7,098 nt of DNA from the NCBI GenBank assembly GCA_028687525.1, contig JAQTZX010000065.1:1-7098 (forward strand), in the 5' to 3' direction. The notes beneath the pieces were generated by a model. The model did no database searches. It had not been told where the DNA came from and saw only the letters and a list, made by a program, of their open reading frames with translations. The position numbers and the translations under genes were made by a program. Shown in pieces: positions 1 to 5,282 of this stretch (position 1 is the first letter of the stretch; each line of letters starts with the position of its first letter). Source of the stretch: Candidatus Omnitrophota bacterium. Lineage in GTDB: Bacteria; Omnitrophota; Gorgyraeia; Gygaellales; Profunditerraquicolaceae.

Positions 1-1002
1 AATAGCGCCCTTTCCGATTTGGCTGGACACCGTTATTTCACCTTGATGAAGCTTTGCTATTGATTGCGCGATGCTTAACCCTAATCCACTGCTCGGGCCG
101 GTATCTTTTATTTTCTCTTCGATACGGAAGAATTTATCAAAAAGCCTTGAAAGATTTTCCTGCTCAATGCCAATCCCGGTGTCGGCAATGGAAATTTTAA
201 TGCGCTCATCTTCAAAACGGACAATAATATCCACCCTTCCATCCTGCGGCGTGTATTTTATGGCATTATCAATAAGATTTAAAAATAAGCGGCGAAGAGT
301 TGGTTCATCCGCATTTATCACGGCCGTTGTTTCGGGAATTTGAATATTGACCGTGATATTTTTCTTCTCTGCTAAAATCCTGGCTTTTTCAAATAATACT
401 ATGACGAACTGATTTAGGTCCAAAGGCAGCATCTGCAAATCATCGGATCGATAATTAACGCGGGTCAACAATAATAAGTCCTCGATAATCTTCAGCATCC
501 GCCTCGTTTCTTCCAAGCTGCCGATAATAACTTTCTTATATTCCTCTTTATCCCGCTCCCTTTTTAACGCAACTTCCGCCTCCCCCCTCATAATGGCGAG
601 AGGGGTTTTTAGCTCATGGGCGATATATGAGCTTGATTCAGTAATGTACGCAAAGGCGGATTCAAGGCGGGAAATCATATCATTGAAGGCTTTAACCAAA
701 TACCGGGTCTCTTCACCGGCATTCTCGACATTGACCCTTCTGCTTAAATCTTCATGGGTAATGCTCTCGGCTGTTTCGGCAACTTTTCTGACCGGCCTGA
801 GAATTTTTCCGATGGAAATCCGGCTGATTAAATATCCGAATGAAAATACCAGCGGTAAGGGGATTAATAAATAAAATAAATCCTCAATCTGGAAAAGGCC
901 GGGGCGGCCCCAAAAGAGGGCTATGAAATAGGCGCACAAAATGACGCCTATTATAACCGCATATAAAACATTGTGTTTAAGATCAATCGTATTAAAACGC
1001 AT
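1..1002 (-). CDS. Sensor histidine kinase, HAMP-HisKA-HATPase_c (3' end cut off by window edge)
   Basis: Inner-membrane sensor kinase that would autophosphorylate and pass phosphate to the regulator encoded just upstream. Reading the minus strand from 1002 gives 334 open codons to the window edge. Two hydrophobic segments (about residues 12-31 and 42-60) are separated by only about 10 residues, so there is essentially no periplasmic sensor domain. A HAMP linker follows (about 60-115), with the LRPV start typical of that domain. The H-box is IAHELKTPLA with the phosphoacceptor His129. The ATP-binding domain shows the N-box NLIDNAIKYTP (242-252), G1 DTGIGI (274-279), F-box FDKFFRIE and G2 GLGLSI (306-311). 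The last visible residues are GKGAI, the usual G3 region, so probably only 10-20 residues are missing. The ATG shares one base with the regulator's TAA (TAATG), so translation is coupled. General architecture resembles CusS/heavy-metal-type kinases, but the stimulus cannot be read from sequence. Confidence 0.95.
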   Translation of the reverse strand, partial: MRFNTIDLKHNVLYAVIIGVILCAYFIALFWGRPGLFQIEDLFYLLIPLPLVFSFGYLISRISIGKILRPVRKVAETAESITHEDLSRRVNVENAGEETRYLVKAFNDMISRLESAFAYITESSSYIAHELKTPLAIMRGEAEVALKRERDKEEYKKVIIGSLEETRRMLKIIEDLLLLTRVNYRSDDLQMLPLDLNQFVIVLFEKARILAEKKNITVNIQIPETTAVINADEPTLRRLFLNLIDNAIKYTPQDGRVDIIVRFEDERIKISIADTGIGIEQENLSRLFDKFFRIEEKIKDTGPSSGLGLSIAQSIAKLHQGEITVSSQIGKGAI

Positions 1003-1673
1003 TATTCTTCCCCTAATATGTACCCCTTACCATGTATGGTATGGATAAGCGGTTTATTAGACCCCTTGTCTATTTTAGTACGCAAAAAGCTGATAAACAC
1101 ATCAATTACATTTGTGAAGCTGTCGAAATCCTCATGCCAGACATGCTCCGAGATCGTTGTGCGCGTAACAACATGATTCGCATTAAGCATTAAATATTCC
1201 AGAAGCGCGAATTCTTTACTGCTAAGCGGAATTTCTTTTCCCGCTCTTTTCACTTTATGCCGCAGTTGGTCCAGTTCCAGATCAGCGACCTTGAGAATGC
1301 CGGTCTTATCATCCCGATTCCTTCTGAGCAATGCGCTGATCCTCGCCGAAAGCTCTTCAAAATCAAACGGCTTCGCGAGATAGTCATCTGCTCCGGAATT
1401 TAATCCTTTAACCTTATCCCTCACCCGGTCTTTTGCGGTGAGCATTAAAATGGGAGTGTTAATCTTTTTTTTGCGCAACTCCCGGCAAATAGTAATGCCG
1501 TCAACATGAGGAAGCATGATATCAAGGATAATCAGGTCATACGGATTTATTTCAGCTAAAAACATAGCCTTCTCGCCATCGGACGCCGCATCGACAATAT
1601 AATCCTCTTCTTTGAGTCCGCGCTCAATAAAATTAGATATTTTTATTTCATCTTCGACTAACAATATTCGCAT
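1002..1673 (-). CDS. OmpR/PhoB-family response regulator
   Basis: DNA-binding response regulator of 223 residues, the usual length for the OmpR family, and partner of the kinase it overlaps. The receiver domain (1-119) has the acidic pair E7-D8, the phosphoacceptor Asp51 in the stretch LIILDIMLP, Thr79 and Lys101 (LAKPF). The winged-helix effector domain (about 125-223) has the SSKEFALLEYL and TNVIDVFISFLRTKI segments and ends in the HGKGY wing motif, all standard for OmpR/CusR-like proteins. An AGGAG Shine-Dalgarno sequence lies 6 nt before the ATG, which supports this start. Upstream, where a promoter might be expected, is a degenerate piece of an antiporter 3' end (1691-1790). A second, truncated copy of the first 11 codons of this gene lies at 3701-3734. 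It probably once followed the antiporter gene directly and was co-transcribed with it. The regulon is unknown. Confidence 0.95.
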   Translation of the reverse strand: MRILLVEDEIKISNFIERGLKEEDYIVDAASDGEKAMFLAEINPYDLIILDIMLPHVDGITICRELRKKKINTPILMLTAKDRVRDKVKGLNSGADDYLAKPFDFEELSARISALLRRNRDDKTGILKVADLELDQLRHKVKRAGKEIPLSSKEFALLEYLMLNANHVVTRTTISEHVWHEDFDSFTNVIDVFISFLRTKIDKGSNKPLIHTIHGKGYILGEE

Positions 1674-1740
1674 TTCTTACTCCTAAGAATTTATTCTCTT
1701 AATTGCGCTAAAGTCTGTTGCAAAACGGATAAATCCTCGC
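1640..1740 (-). repeat. Diverged direct repeat, copy A (antiporter-end/regulator-start junction)
   Basis: This stretch aligns with 3701-3801 in the same orientation at roughly three quarters identity by eye, with a few 1-nt gaps. Weaker similarity continues to about 1790 (matching about 3830). It covers the first 11 codons of the response regulator, its Shine-Dalgarno sequence, and the last codons of an antiporter gene. The shared stretch TTTTTATTTC marks the left boundary, beyond which (below 1640 and below 3701) the two copies are unrelated. Here the regulator half is intact and the antiporter half is broken. Confidence 0.85.
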
Positions 1741-1790
1741 CGTATTATATCCGGTCCGGCGCCTAAAACCGCAGGATGTCTTCCCTATGG
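1691..1790 (-). pseudogene. Remnant of a cation/proton antiporter 3' end (RCK_C tail)
   Basis: Reading the minus strand to a TAA at 1691-1693, the last codons give GEDLSVLQQTLAQLRE. This matches the antiporter C-terminus AEDFSALQKILAA encoded at 3760-3801. Further upstream, after an apparent insertion of about 16 nt, the sequence reads HREDILRF, stop, A, against QGGDVLLVLA in the antiporter. In-frame stops and the frame change show it cannot be a working gene. No trace of the membrane domain is present between here and the racemase stop, so only about 30 codons survive. The core match is clear; the upstream extension (about 1745-1790) is weaker. Confidence 0.75.
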
Positions 1791-1827
1791 ATGCCGCCGT
1801 ATCATACACAAGTTTCCATCAAATGAC

Positions 1828-2649
1828 TTACCTGCCGCACAGCGCGTAGTTAACCGCCGCTTCAGCATGGATTGCCGTGGAATCAAAAATAGGGACATTT
1901 ACATCTTTCTGTTTTACCAGTAACGGGATTTCCGTACATCCCAGTATTATTCCTTCCGCGCCATTCTCTTTTATAAGACGATTAATAATCCGAACAAAAA
2001 CTCTTCTTGATTCAGAATAAAACTTACCCGCGCATAGTTCATCGAAAATAATATCGTTGATATACTTCCTTTCGCTTTTATCAGGGATAACTACCTTAAG
2101 GCCGTATTTTTCTTCCAGCCGGTTTCGGTAAAACGGCTCTTCCATGGTAAACATAGTACCAAGCAGGGCGACAGTTTTTATCCCGGATGCCTTTACTTTC
2201 GCTCCGACAGCATCGGCAATATGAAGGACGGGTATTTTCACGTTCTCTTGAATAATATCCGCTGTGGAATTCATGGTATTGGAACAAATTATGATAAAAT
2301 CCGCACCGCCCCGCTCAAGCCTTTCAGCGGCATCAAGCATAGTCTCCTTAAGCGGCCCCCAATTCCCTTCGCTTGCCAGCCTCTCATCCTTAGAGAATTC
2401 CCCGAACTCAATGGAGTACATCAGTATTTTGGCGGAGTGAAGCCCTCCGAGTTTATTCCCAACCATCTCGTTCATCAGCCTGTAATATTCGATGGATGAC
2501 ACCCAACTGACACCTCCAATAACACCAATAACTTTCATTCCCGATTCTGTAGAATCAGTTTTCGGACTATCGGCATAAGAATACCCTGCCATCATGAAAA
2601 TCACCCAAAATACAGATAAAATAAAATTACGCCTTACCGTTATTATCAC
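1828..2649 (-). CDS. Aspartate/glutamate racemase-family protein with N-terminal signal peptide
   Basis: PLP-independent, two-cysteine amino-acid racemase fold of the YgeA/RacX type. I place the start at GTG 2649-2647 (273 residues) because AGGAGG lies 6 nt upstream and the codon overlaps the methyltransferase stop as GTGA. The longer frame to 2715 has no such support. The canonical cytoplasmic-type start (Met38, MKVIGVIGG) also lacks a spaced Shine-Dalgarno sequence. Residues 6-26 form a Sec-type signal: two Arg, a hydrophobic core, then SYA before DS. The racemase domain (about 38-273) shows GVIGGVSW (42-49), YYRLMNE, GLHSAKILMYS, the first catalytic Cys122 in CSNTMN, HIADA, LLGTMFTMEEPFYRNRLEE, the second catalytic Cys238 in LGCTEIPLL, and FDSTAIHAEAAV. 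Family members usually read CxNTMH; here the His is Asn127. The substrate is not determinable, with Asp most often cited for the family. Location is predicted to be periplasmic or membrane-tethered. Confidence 0.88.
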   Translation of the reverse strand: MIITVRRNFILSVFWVIFMMAGYSYADSPKTDSTESGMKVIGVIGGVSWVSSIEYYRLMNEMVGNKLGGLHSAKILMYSIEFGEFSKDERLASEGNWGPLKETMLDAAERLERGGADFIIICSNTMNSTADIIQENVKIPVLHIADAVGAKVKASGIKTVALLGTMFTMEEPFYRNRLEEKYGLKVVIPDKSERKYINDIIFDELCAGKFYSESRRVFVRIINRLIKENGAEGIILGCTEIPLLVKQKDVNVPIFDSTAIHAEAAVNYALCGR

Positions 2650-3491
2650 TTTTCTCCTCCTTCTCGCTGCGCAAATATTCTCACTCCGCCCACATTCCCC
2701 CTGGTAAATATACATGCCATTTTATTATAAAAATCGCCCATTTCATCCGCCACCTCTTTCCCATGTATGTCGGCATAACGGCTCATATTAAGATTAAACT
2801 TCTCTTGCCGCCCGCGAACGAAAGAAGCCCATTTTTTTGACATATCGGTTACTCTAATTGAATAAAACCCTGCCTGGGCCAAATGTTTTTTATATTCGCC
2901 TATTGCCGGAAGATAAGAACATGCGGTATCCTCAAAAAGTATGGCTTCATCTTCCCTATTAAGGGCGCTTTTCCGGCAGAAATCTTCGATAAATATCTTT
3001 CCTCCGCTTTTTAAGAGCCCGCGGCATTTTTCAAAAAGCGCCTTACGGTCAGAAATATGCAGAAATGCCAGCCAGCTTACAATAGCGTCAAAAGTCCCGG
3101 CTGATCCGTCGAATTCCAAGATGTCCGCTGATATATGCCTTACAAGTTTTGAAAGCGCGCAGCGCACGGTCAATGCCTCAGCTATATCGTTAAGGTCCGG
3201 CTGCATCTCTATGGCAGTAACATGGCATTGTGTTTTGGCTGCAATATACCTGGCCGGCCCGCCTATTCCTGAACCTATCTCAATAACGTGTTTTTTTTCG
3301 TTAATCCCTAAAAGTTCAATAGCGGAATCTACTGCTTCAGTCCCGAGATAATGGTACTGATCAAAAGGGATAAGGTCTTGCACTTTAAGGGGCGCTCCGT
3401 CTTCATACCCTGCGGCTTTCAAGTCATCATATATTCTGCCGGGATGCCGGTATAATTTCATTTTTTTAATGTTGCCGATGAAACGTATCAT
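2646..3491 (-). CDS. Class I SAM-dependent methyltransferase
   Basis: Predicted cytoplasmic methyltransferase of 281 residues with a Rossmann-type SAM domain. Motif I is VIEIGSGIGGPARYIA (69-84). The acidic residue ending strand beta2 is Glu95 (TAIEMQ). Asp123 in SADILEF sits in the usual motif II position. FDAIVSWLAFLHI (134-146) and LLKSGGKIFIEDF (159-171) are the later core strands. The GIGGPARY form of motif I and the N-terminal DQYHYLGTEAVD segment recall small-molecule N-methyltransferases such as the glycine/sarcosine and phosphoethanolamine groups, but the substrate cannot be assigned. The C-terminal 90 residues are rich in charged and aromatic residues and may form the acceptor site. 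The ATG has GGAGG 4 nt upstream. The stop overlaps the GTG of the racemase gene by 4 nt, so the two are co-translated. A perfect palindrome lies 23-37 nt upstream of the start and may be a control site. Confidence 0.9.
   Translation of the reverse strand: MIRFIGNIKKMKLYRHPGRIYDDLKAAGYEDGAPLKVQDLIPFDQYHYLGTEAVDSAIELLGINEKKHVIEIGSGIGGPARYIAAKTQCHVTAIEMQPDLNDIAEALTVRCALSKLVRHISADILEFDGSAGTFDAIVSWLAFLHISDRKALFEKCRGLLKSGGKIFIEDFCRKSALNREDEAILFEDTACSYLPAIGEYKKHLAQAGFYSIRVTDMSKKWASFVRGRQEKFNLNMSRYADIHGKEVADEMGDFYNKMACIFTRGNVGGVRIFAQREGGEK
2650..2661 (-). promoter_or_regulatory. Ribosome binding site that fixes the racemase GTG start
   Basis: The minus strand reads AAGGAGGAGAAAAGTGA. AGGAGG (2661-2656) is 6 nt from GTG, and the GTG overlaps the methyltransferase TGA. 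This strong site inside the end of the upstream gene decides that the protein includes the signal peptide, and it predicts coupled translation. Confidence 0.8.
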
Positions 3492-3513
3492 AGATCCTCC
3501 TCTGCCGGACCGC

Positions 3514-3528
3514 TACACTGTCAGTGTA
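3514..3528. promoter_or_regulatory. Perfect 15-bp palindrome, candidate operator or 5'-leader hairpin
   Basis: TACACTGTCAGTGTA is a perfect inverted repeat: 7-bp arms with a 1-nt centre. It lies 23-37 nt upstream of the methyltransferase ATG. TACAC/GTGTA dyads of this size are typical of operators for dimeric helix-turn-helix repressors such as the TetR family. As RNA it could form a 6-bp stem with a 3-nt loop ahead of the ribosome binding site. No regulator of that type is encoded in the window, so the role is inferred. Confidence 0.45.
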
Positions 3529-3559
3529 CCCATAGCTCCAACCATACGCCCGGCTACCG

Positions 3560-3569
3560 GTAAATTTAC
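3560..3569. repeat. Short palindrome in the methyltransferase upstream region
   Basis: GTAAATTTAC is self-complementary and lies next to a second short palindrome, ACCGGT (3556-3561). Both sit within the leader or promoter region of the methyltransferase-racemase pair, about 65-80 nt before the ATG. They are too short to carry weight alone. I found no convincing sigma-70 promoter in this gap, and the best TTGTAA...TATGGT pair has a 19-nt spacer. Confidence 0.25.
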
Positions 3570-3592
3570 AACAAAACATAGCGTCCTGCTGC

Positions 3593-3703
3593 TTAGAATG
3601 TTACGGCCTTCTCGCTTTCCTTGATGACTTCGTACATATCTTTCATTGTTGAAACCGGACAAATTTCAGAGTCTTCCAAATCCCACTCAAGTATCGGCTG
3701 TTT
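3593..3703 (-). pseudogene. Possible severed tail of an unrecognised gene at the repeat boundary
   Basis: After a TAA at 3706-3704 the minus strand stays open for 36 codons and ends with TAA at 3593-3595. Its composition looks protein-like (QPILEWDLEDSEICPV, then STMKDMYEVIKESEKAVTF). The frame opens almost exactly where the direct repeat ends (3701), as expected if a breakpoint cut a gene and left only its C-terminal codons. There is no Shine-Dalgarno sequence before its internal ATG. I do not recognise the family, and a frame of this length can occur by chance. Confidence 0.3.
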
Positions 3704-3734
3704 TTATTTCCTCTTCTGCTGACAATATCCGCAT
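3687..3734 (-). pseudogene. Truncated response-regulator N-terminus
   Basis: The minus strand from ATG 3734-3732 reads MRILSAEEEIKTADT and stops. The first 11 residues match MRILLVEDEIK of the intact regulator at 1673. Even the ribosome binding site is partly kept (AGGGG, 5 nt before the ATG). Similarity ends abruptly after AAA (3701), and a stop follows within five codons. Asp8 of the acidic pair is changed to Glu, and the phosphoacceptor region is absent, so no regulator can be made. It begins 25 nt after the antiporter stop, showing the probable original gene order. Confidence 0.8.
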
Positions 3735-3801
3735 TTTTGCCCCTAAAAAAATTATTCTTTTAAGCGGCCAAAATCTTTTGCAAAGCAGAAAAATCTTCCG
3801 C
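3701..3801 (-). repeat. Diverged direct repeat, copy B (antiporter-end/regulator-start junction)
   Basis: Partner of the repeat at 1640-1740, in the same orientation and about 2.06 kb apart. Here the antiporter half is intact and is the functional C-terminus, while the regulator half is only an 11-codon stub. Weaker similarity continues to about 3830. The interval between the two copies is the methyltransferase-racemase cassette. Confidence 0.85.
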
Positions 3802-5211
3802 ATTAGCCAACACCAACAAAACATCCCCTCCCTGTATAACTGTGGCTCCGGCAGGAATAACGAATTTCTCGTTCCGTGAAATAAGCATGATTAAGCACTT
3901 TTCGGGGACGTTTAACTCACGGATTGTTTTGCCGATAGCTTCTGAATTATAAGGCACAATAAGATCGTTCAAATCCGCGTCGATGCTCTCCACCTTTTCG
4001 AATTCTATCGGGTAAGACTTTTTCTCCACCAAAGGCGCATCCAGCTTCAGCAGTTTCGAAACAATGGGAATAGATGTTCCCTGAATAAAAACCGAGGTGA
4101 CAACAACGAAAAAAACTATATTGAAATAGACATCCGCCTGTGGCAGTCCAGCCGTGAAAGGAAACGTCGCCAGGATAATCGGGACCGACCCCCGTAATCC
4201 CACCCAAGCGATCATCAATTTCTTTGGAAAACTTAATTTAAACGGCAACAAGCATAAAAAGACGCTGACTGGCCGAGCGATCACCATAAGAAACAAGGTA
4301 ATCAATAACCCCGCTCCTATCAAGGGAACAAGGTGGGATGGAAAAACAAGCAATCCCAATGTCACGAACATGGCGATCTGGCTAATCCACGCCAAACCAT
4401 CATGAAATTTCAATATAAATTTTTTGTTCGGGAATTCCGCATGACCAAGCCCCAATCCGGCAAGGTATACCGCAAGGATGCCGTTTCCCTTTAGAAAGAC
4501 GGATATCACATAGGTAAATAACACCAGTGAAATTGTGATCACCGGATAAAGCCCTTCATAATCCAGACTAAGCCGCTTAACTATAAAAACGATCGCTCCG
4601 GCCATTAATACCCCTGTCAATGCTCCCATGCCCATGTCCAATACGAAGCGTGGAACGAGCGAAACAAGCCCTGCCCCCTTTACGGTCAAAAGGCTTATGA
4701 AACCCAAAGTGAGAAAAATCGCCATGGGGTCATTACTGGCTGATTCCAGCTCAAGCAAAGGCATCAATGGTTTCTTGAGACTTATCCGCCTTGATCTTAA
4801 AACGGCGAACACGGCGGCGGCGTCTGTCGAAGAAACAATCGAACCGAGAAGCATAGCTTCAAAAAAAGAAAATTTGAGAATATAGACGGCGAGAAAACCG
4901 GTGATTATAGCCGTAAGCAATACGCCTATCGTTGAAAGCAATATCCCCGGAAACACAACAGATTTGCTGTCTTTCCAATTGGTATCAAGGCCGCCGGAAA
5001 AGATAATGAAAATAAGAGCCACGATACCCAGTGACCTCGCGATATGAGCGTTATCGAAATAAATCCTCCCTATGCTTTCTGATCCGGCCAGCATCCCAAT
5101 AGCCAGGAAAAGCAGCAAAACAGGCACAGAGAATTTATCCGATATCTTGCTGGAGATAACGCTCACGAACAATAAAACCGCAACCCATAATAAAATTGTC
5201 TCAAACGCCAT
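3760..5211 (-). CDS. CPA1-family cation/proton antiporter with RCK_C (TrkA-C) tail, NhaP2-like
   Basis: Inner-membrane antiporter expected to exchange K+ or Na+ for H+. It has 483 residues if started at ATG 5211, which has GAGGGAG 6 nt upstream; a TTG two codons earlier abuts that site and is less likely. Residues 1 to about 385 hold about 12 hydrophobic segments of the Na+/H+ exchanger domain. Diagnostic stretches are FIIFSGGLDTNW (68-79), SSTDAAAVF (127-135) and LELESASNDPMAIFLT (153-168), the last carrying the Asn160-Asp161 pair of the CPA1 ion site, and a WVGLRGSVPIILATFP segment. Residues about 404-483 form an RCK_C domain (VPYNSEAIGKTIREL, GGDVLLVLA), a cytoplasmic ligand-sensing module found in NhaP2/CvrA. 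No NAD-binding RCK_N domain is present. It follows the GH3 gene by 71 bp. The regulator fragment just downstream implies an ancestral operon with the two-component system. Ion specificity cannot be read directly. Confidence 0.93.
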   Translation of the reverse strand: MAFETILLWVAVLLFVSVISSKISDKFSVPVLLLFLAIGMLAGSESIGRIYFDNAHIARSLGIVALIFIIFSGGLDTNWKDSKSVVFPGILLSTIGVLLTAIITGFLAVYILKFSFFEAMLLGSIVSSTDAAAVFAVLRSRRISLKKPLMPLLELESASNDPMAIFLTLGFISLLTVKGAGLVSLVPRFVLDMGMGALTGVLMAGAIVFIVKRLSLDYEGLYPVITISLVLFTYVISVFLKGNGILAVYLAGLGLGHAEFPNKKFILKFHDGLAWISQIAMFVTLGLLVFPSHLVPLIGAGLLITLFLMVIARPVSVFLCLLPFKLSFPKKLMIAWVGLRGSVPIILATFPFTAGLPQADVYFNIVFFVVVTSVFIQGTSIPIVSKLLKLDAPLVEKKSYPIEFEKVESIDADLNDLIVPYNSEAIGKTIRELNVPEKCLIMLISRNEKFVIPAGATVIQGGDVLLVLANAEDFSALQKILAA

Positions 5212-5282
5212 AATCAACTCCCTCTATAAAGTATTCTTTGATCTTAGTGAACATCTTCAACTCTTCTTCGAGAGCATAAGGA

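Noticed and set aside
2541..2556. Inverted repeat GATTCT-AC-AGAATC inside the racemase gene
   Set aside because: It has only 6-bp arms with a 2-nt centre, within the linker after the signal peptide. It is likely chance or codon-driven.
2650..2715. Upstream extension of the racemase frame to an ATG at 2715
   Set aside because: It would overlap the methyltransferase by 70 bp, adds an Arg/Cys-rich leader before the signal peptide, and has no good ribosome binding site. The GTG at 2649 has one.
2941..3351. Plus-strand open frame of 136 codons opposite the methyltransferase
   Set aside because: It is antisense to a well-supported SAM methyltransferase with a strong ribosome binding site. The translation shows no family motif.
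3736..3760. T-rich run after the antiporter stop as an intrinsic terminator
   Set aside because: No GC-rich stem precedes the T run. The same region in the other repeat copy serves as the regulator's leader and ribosome binding site.
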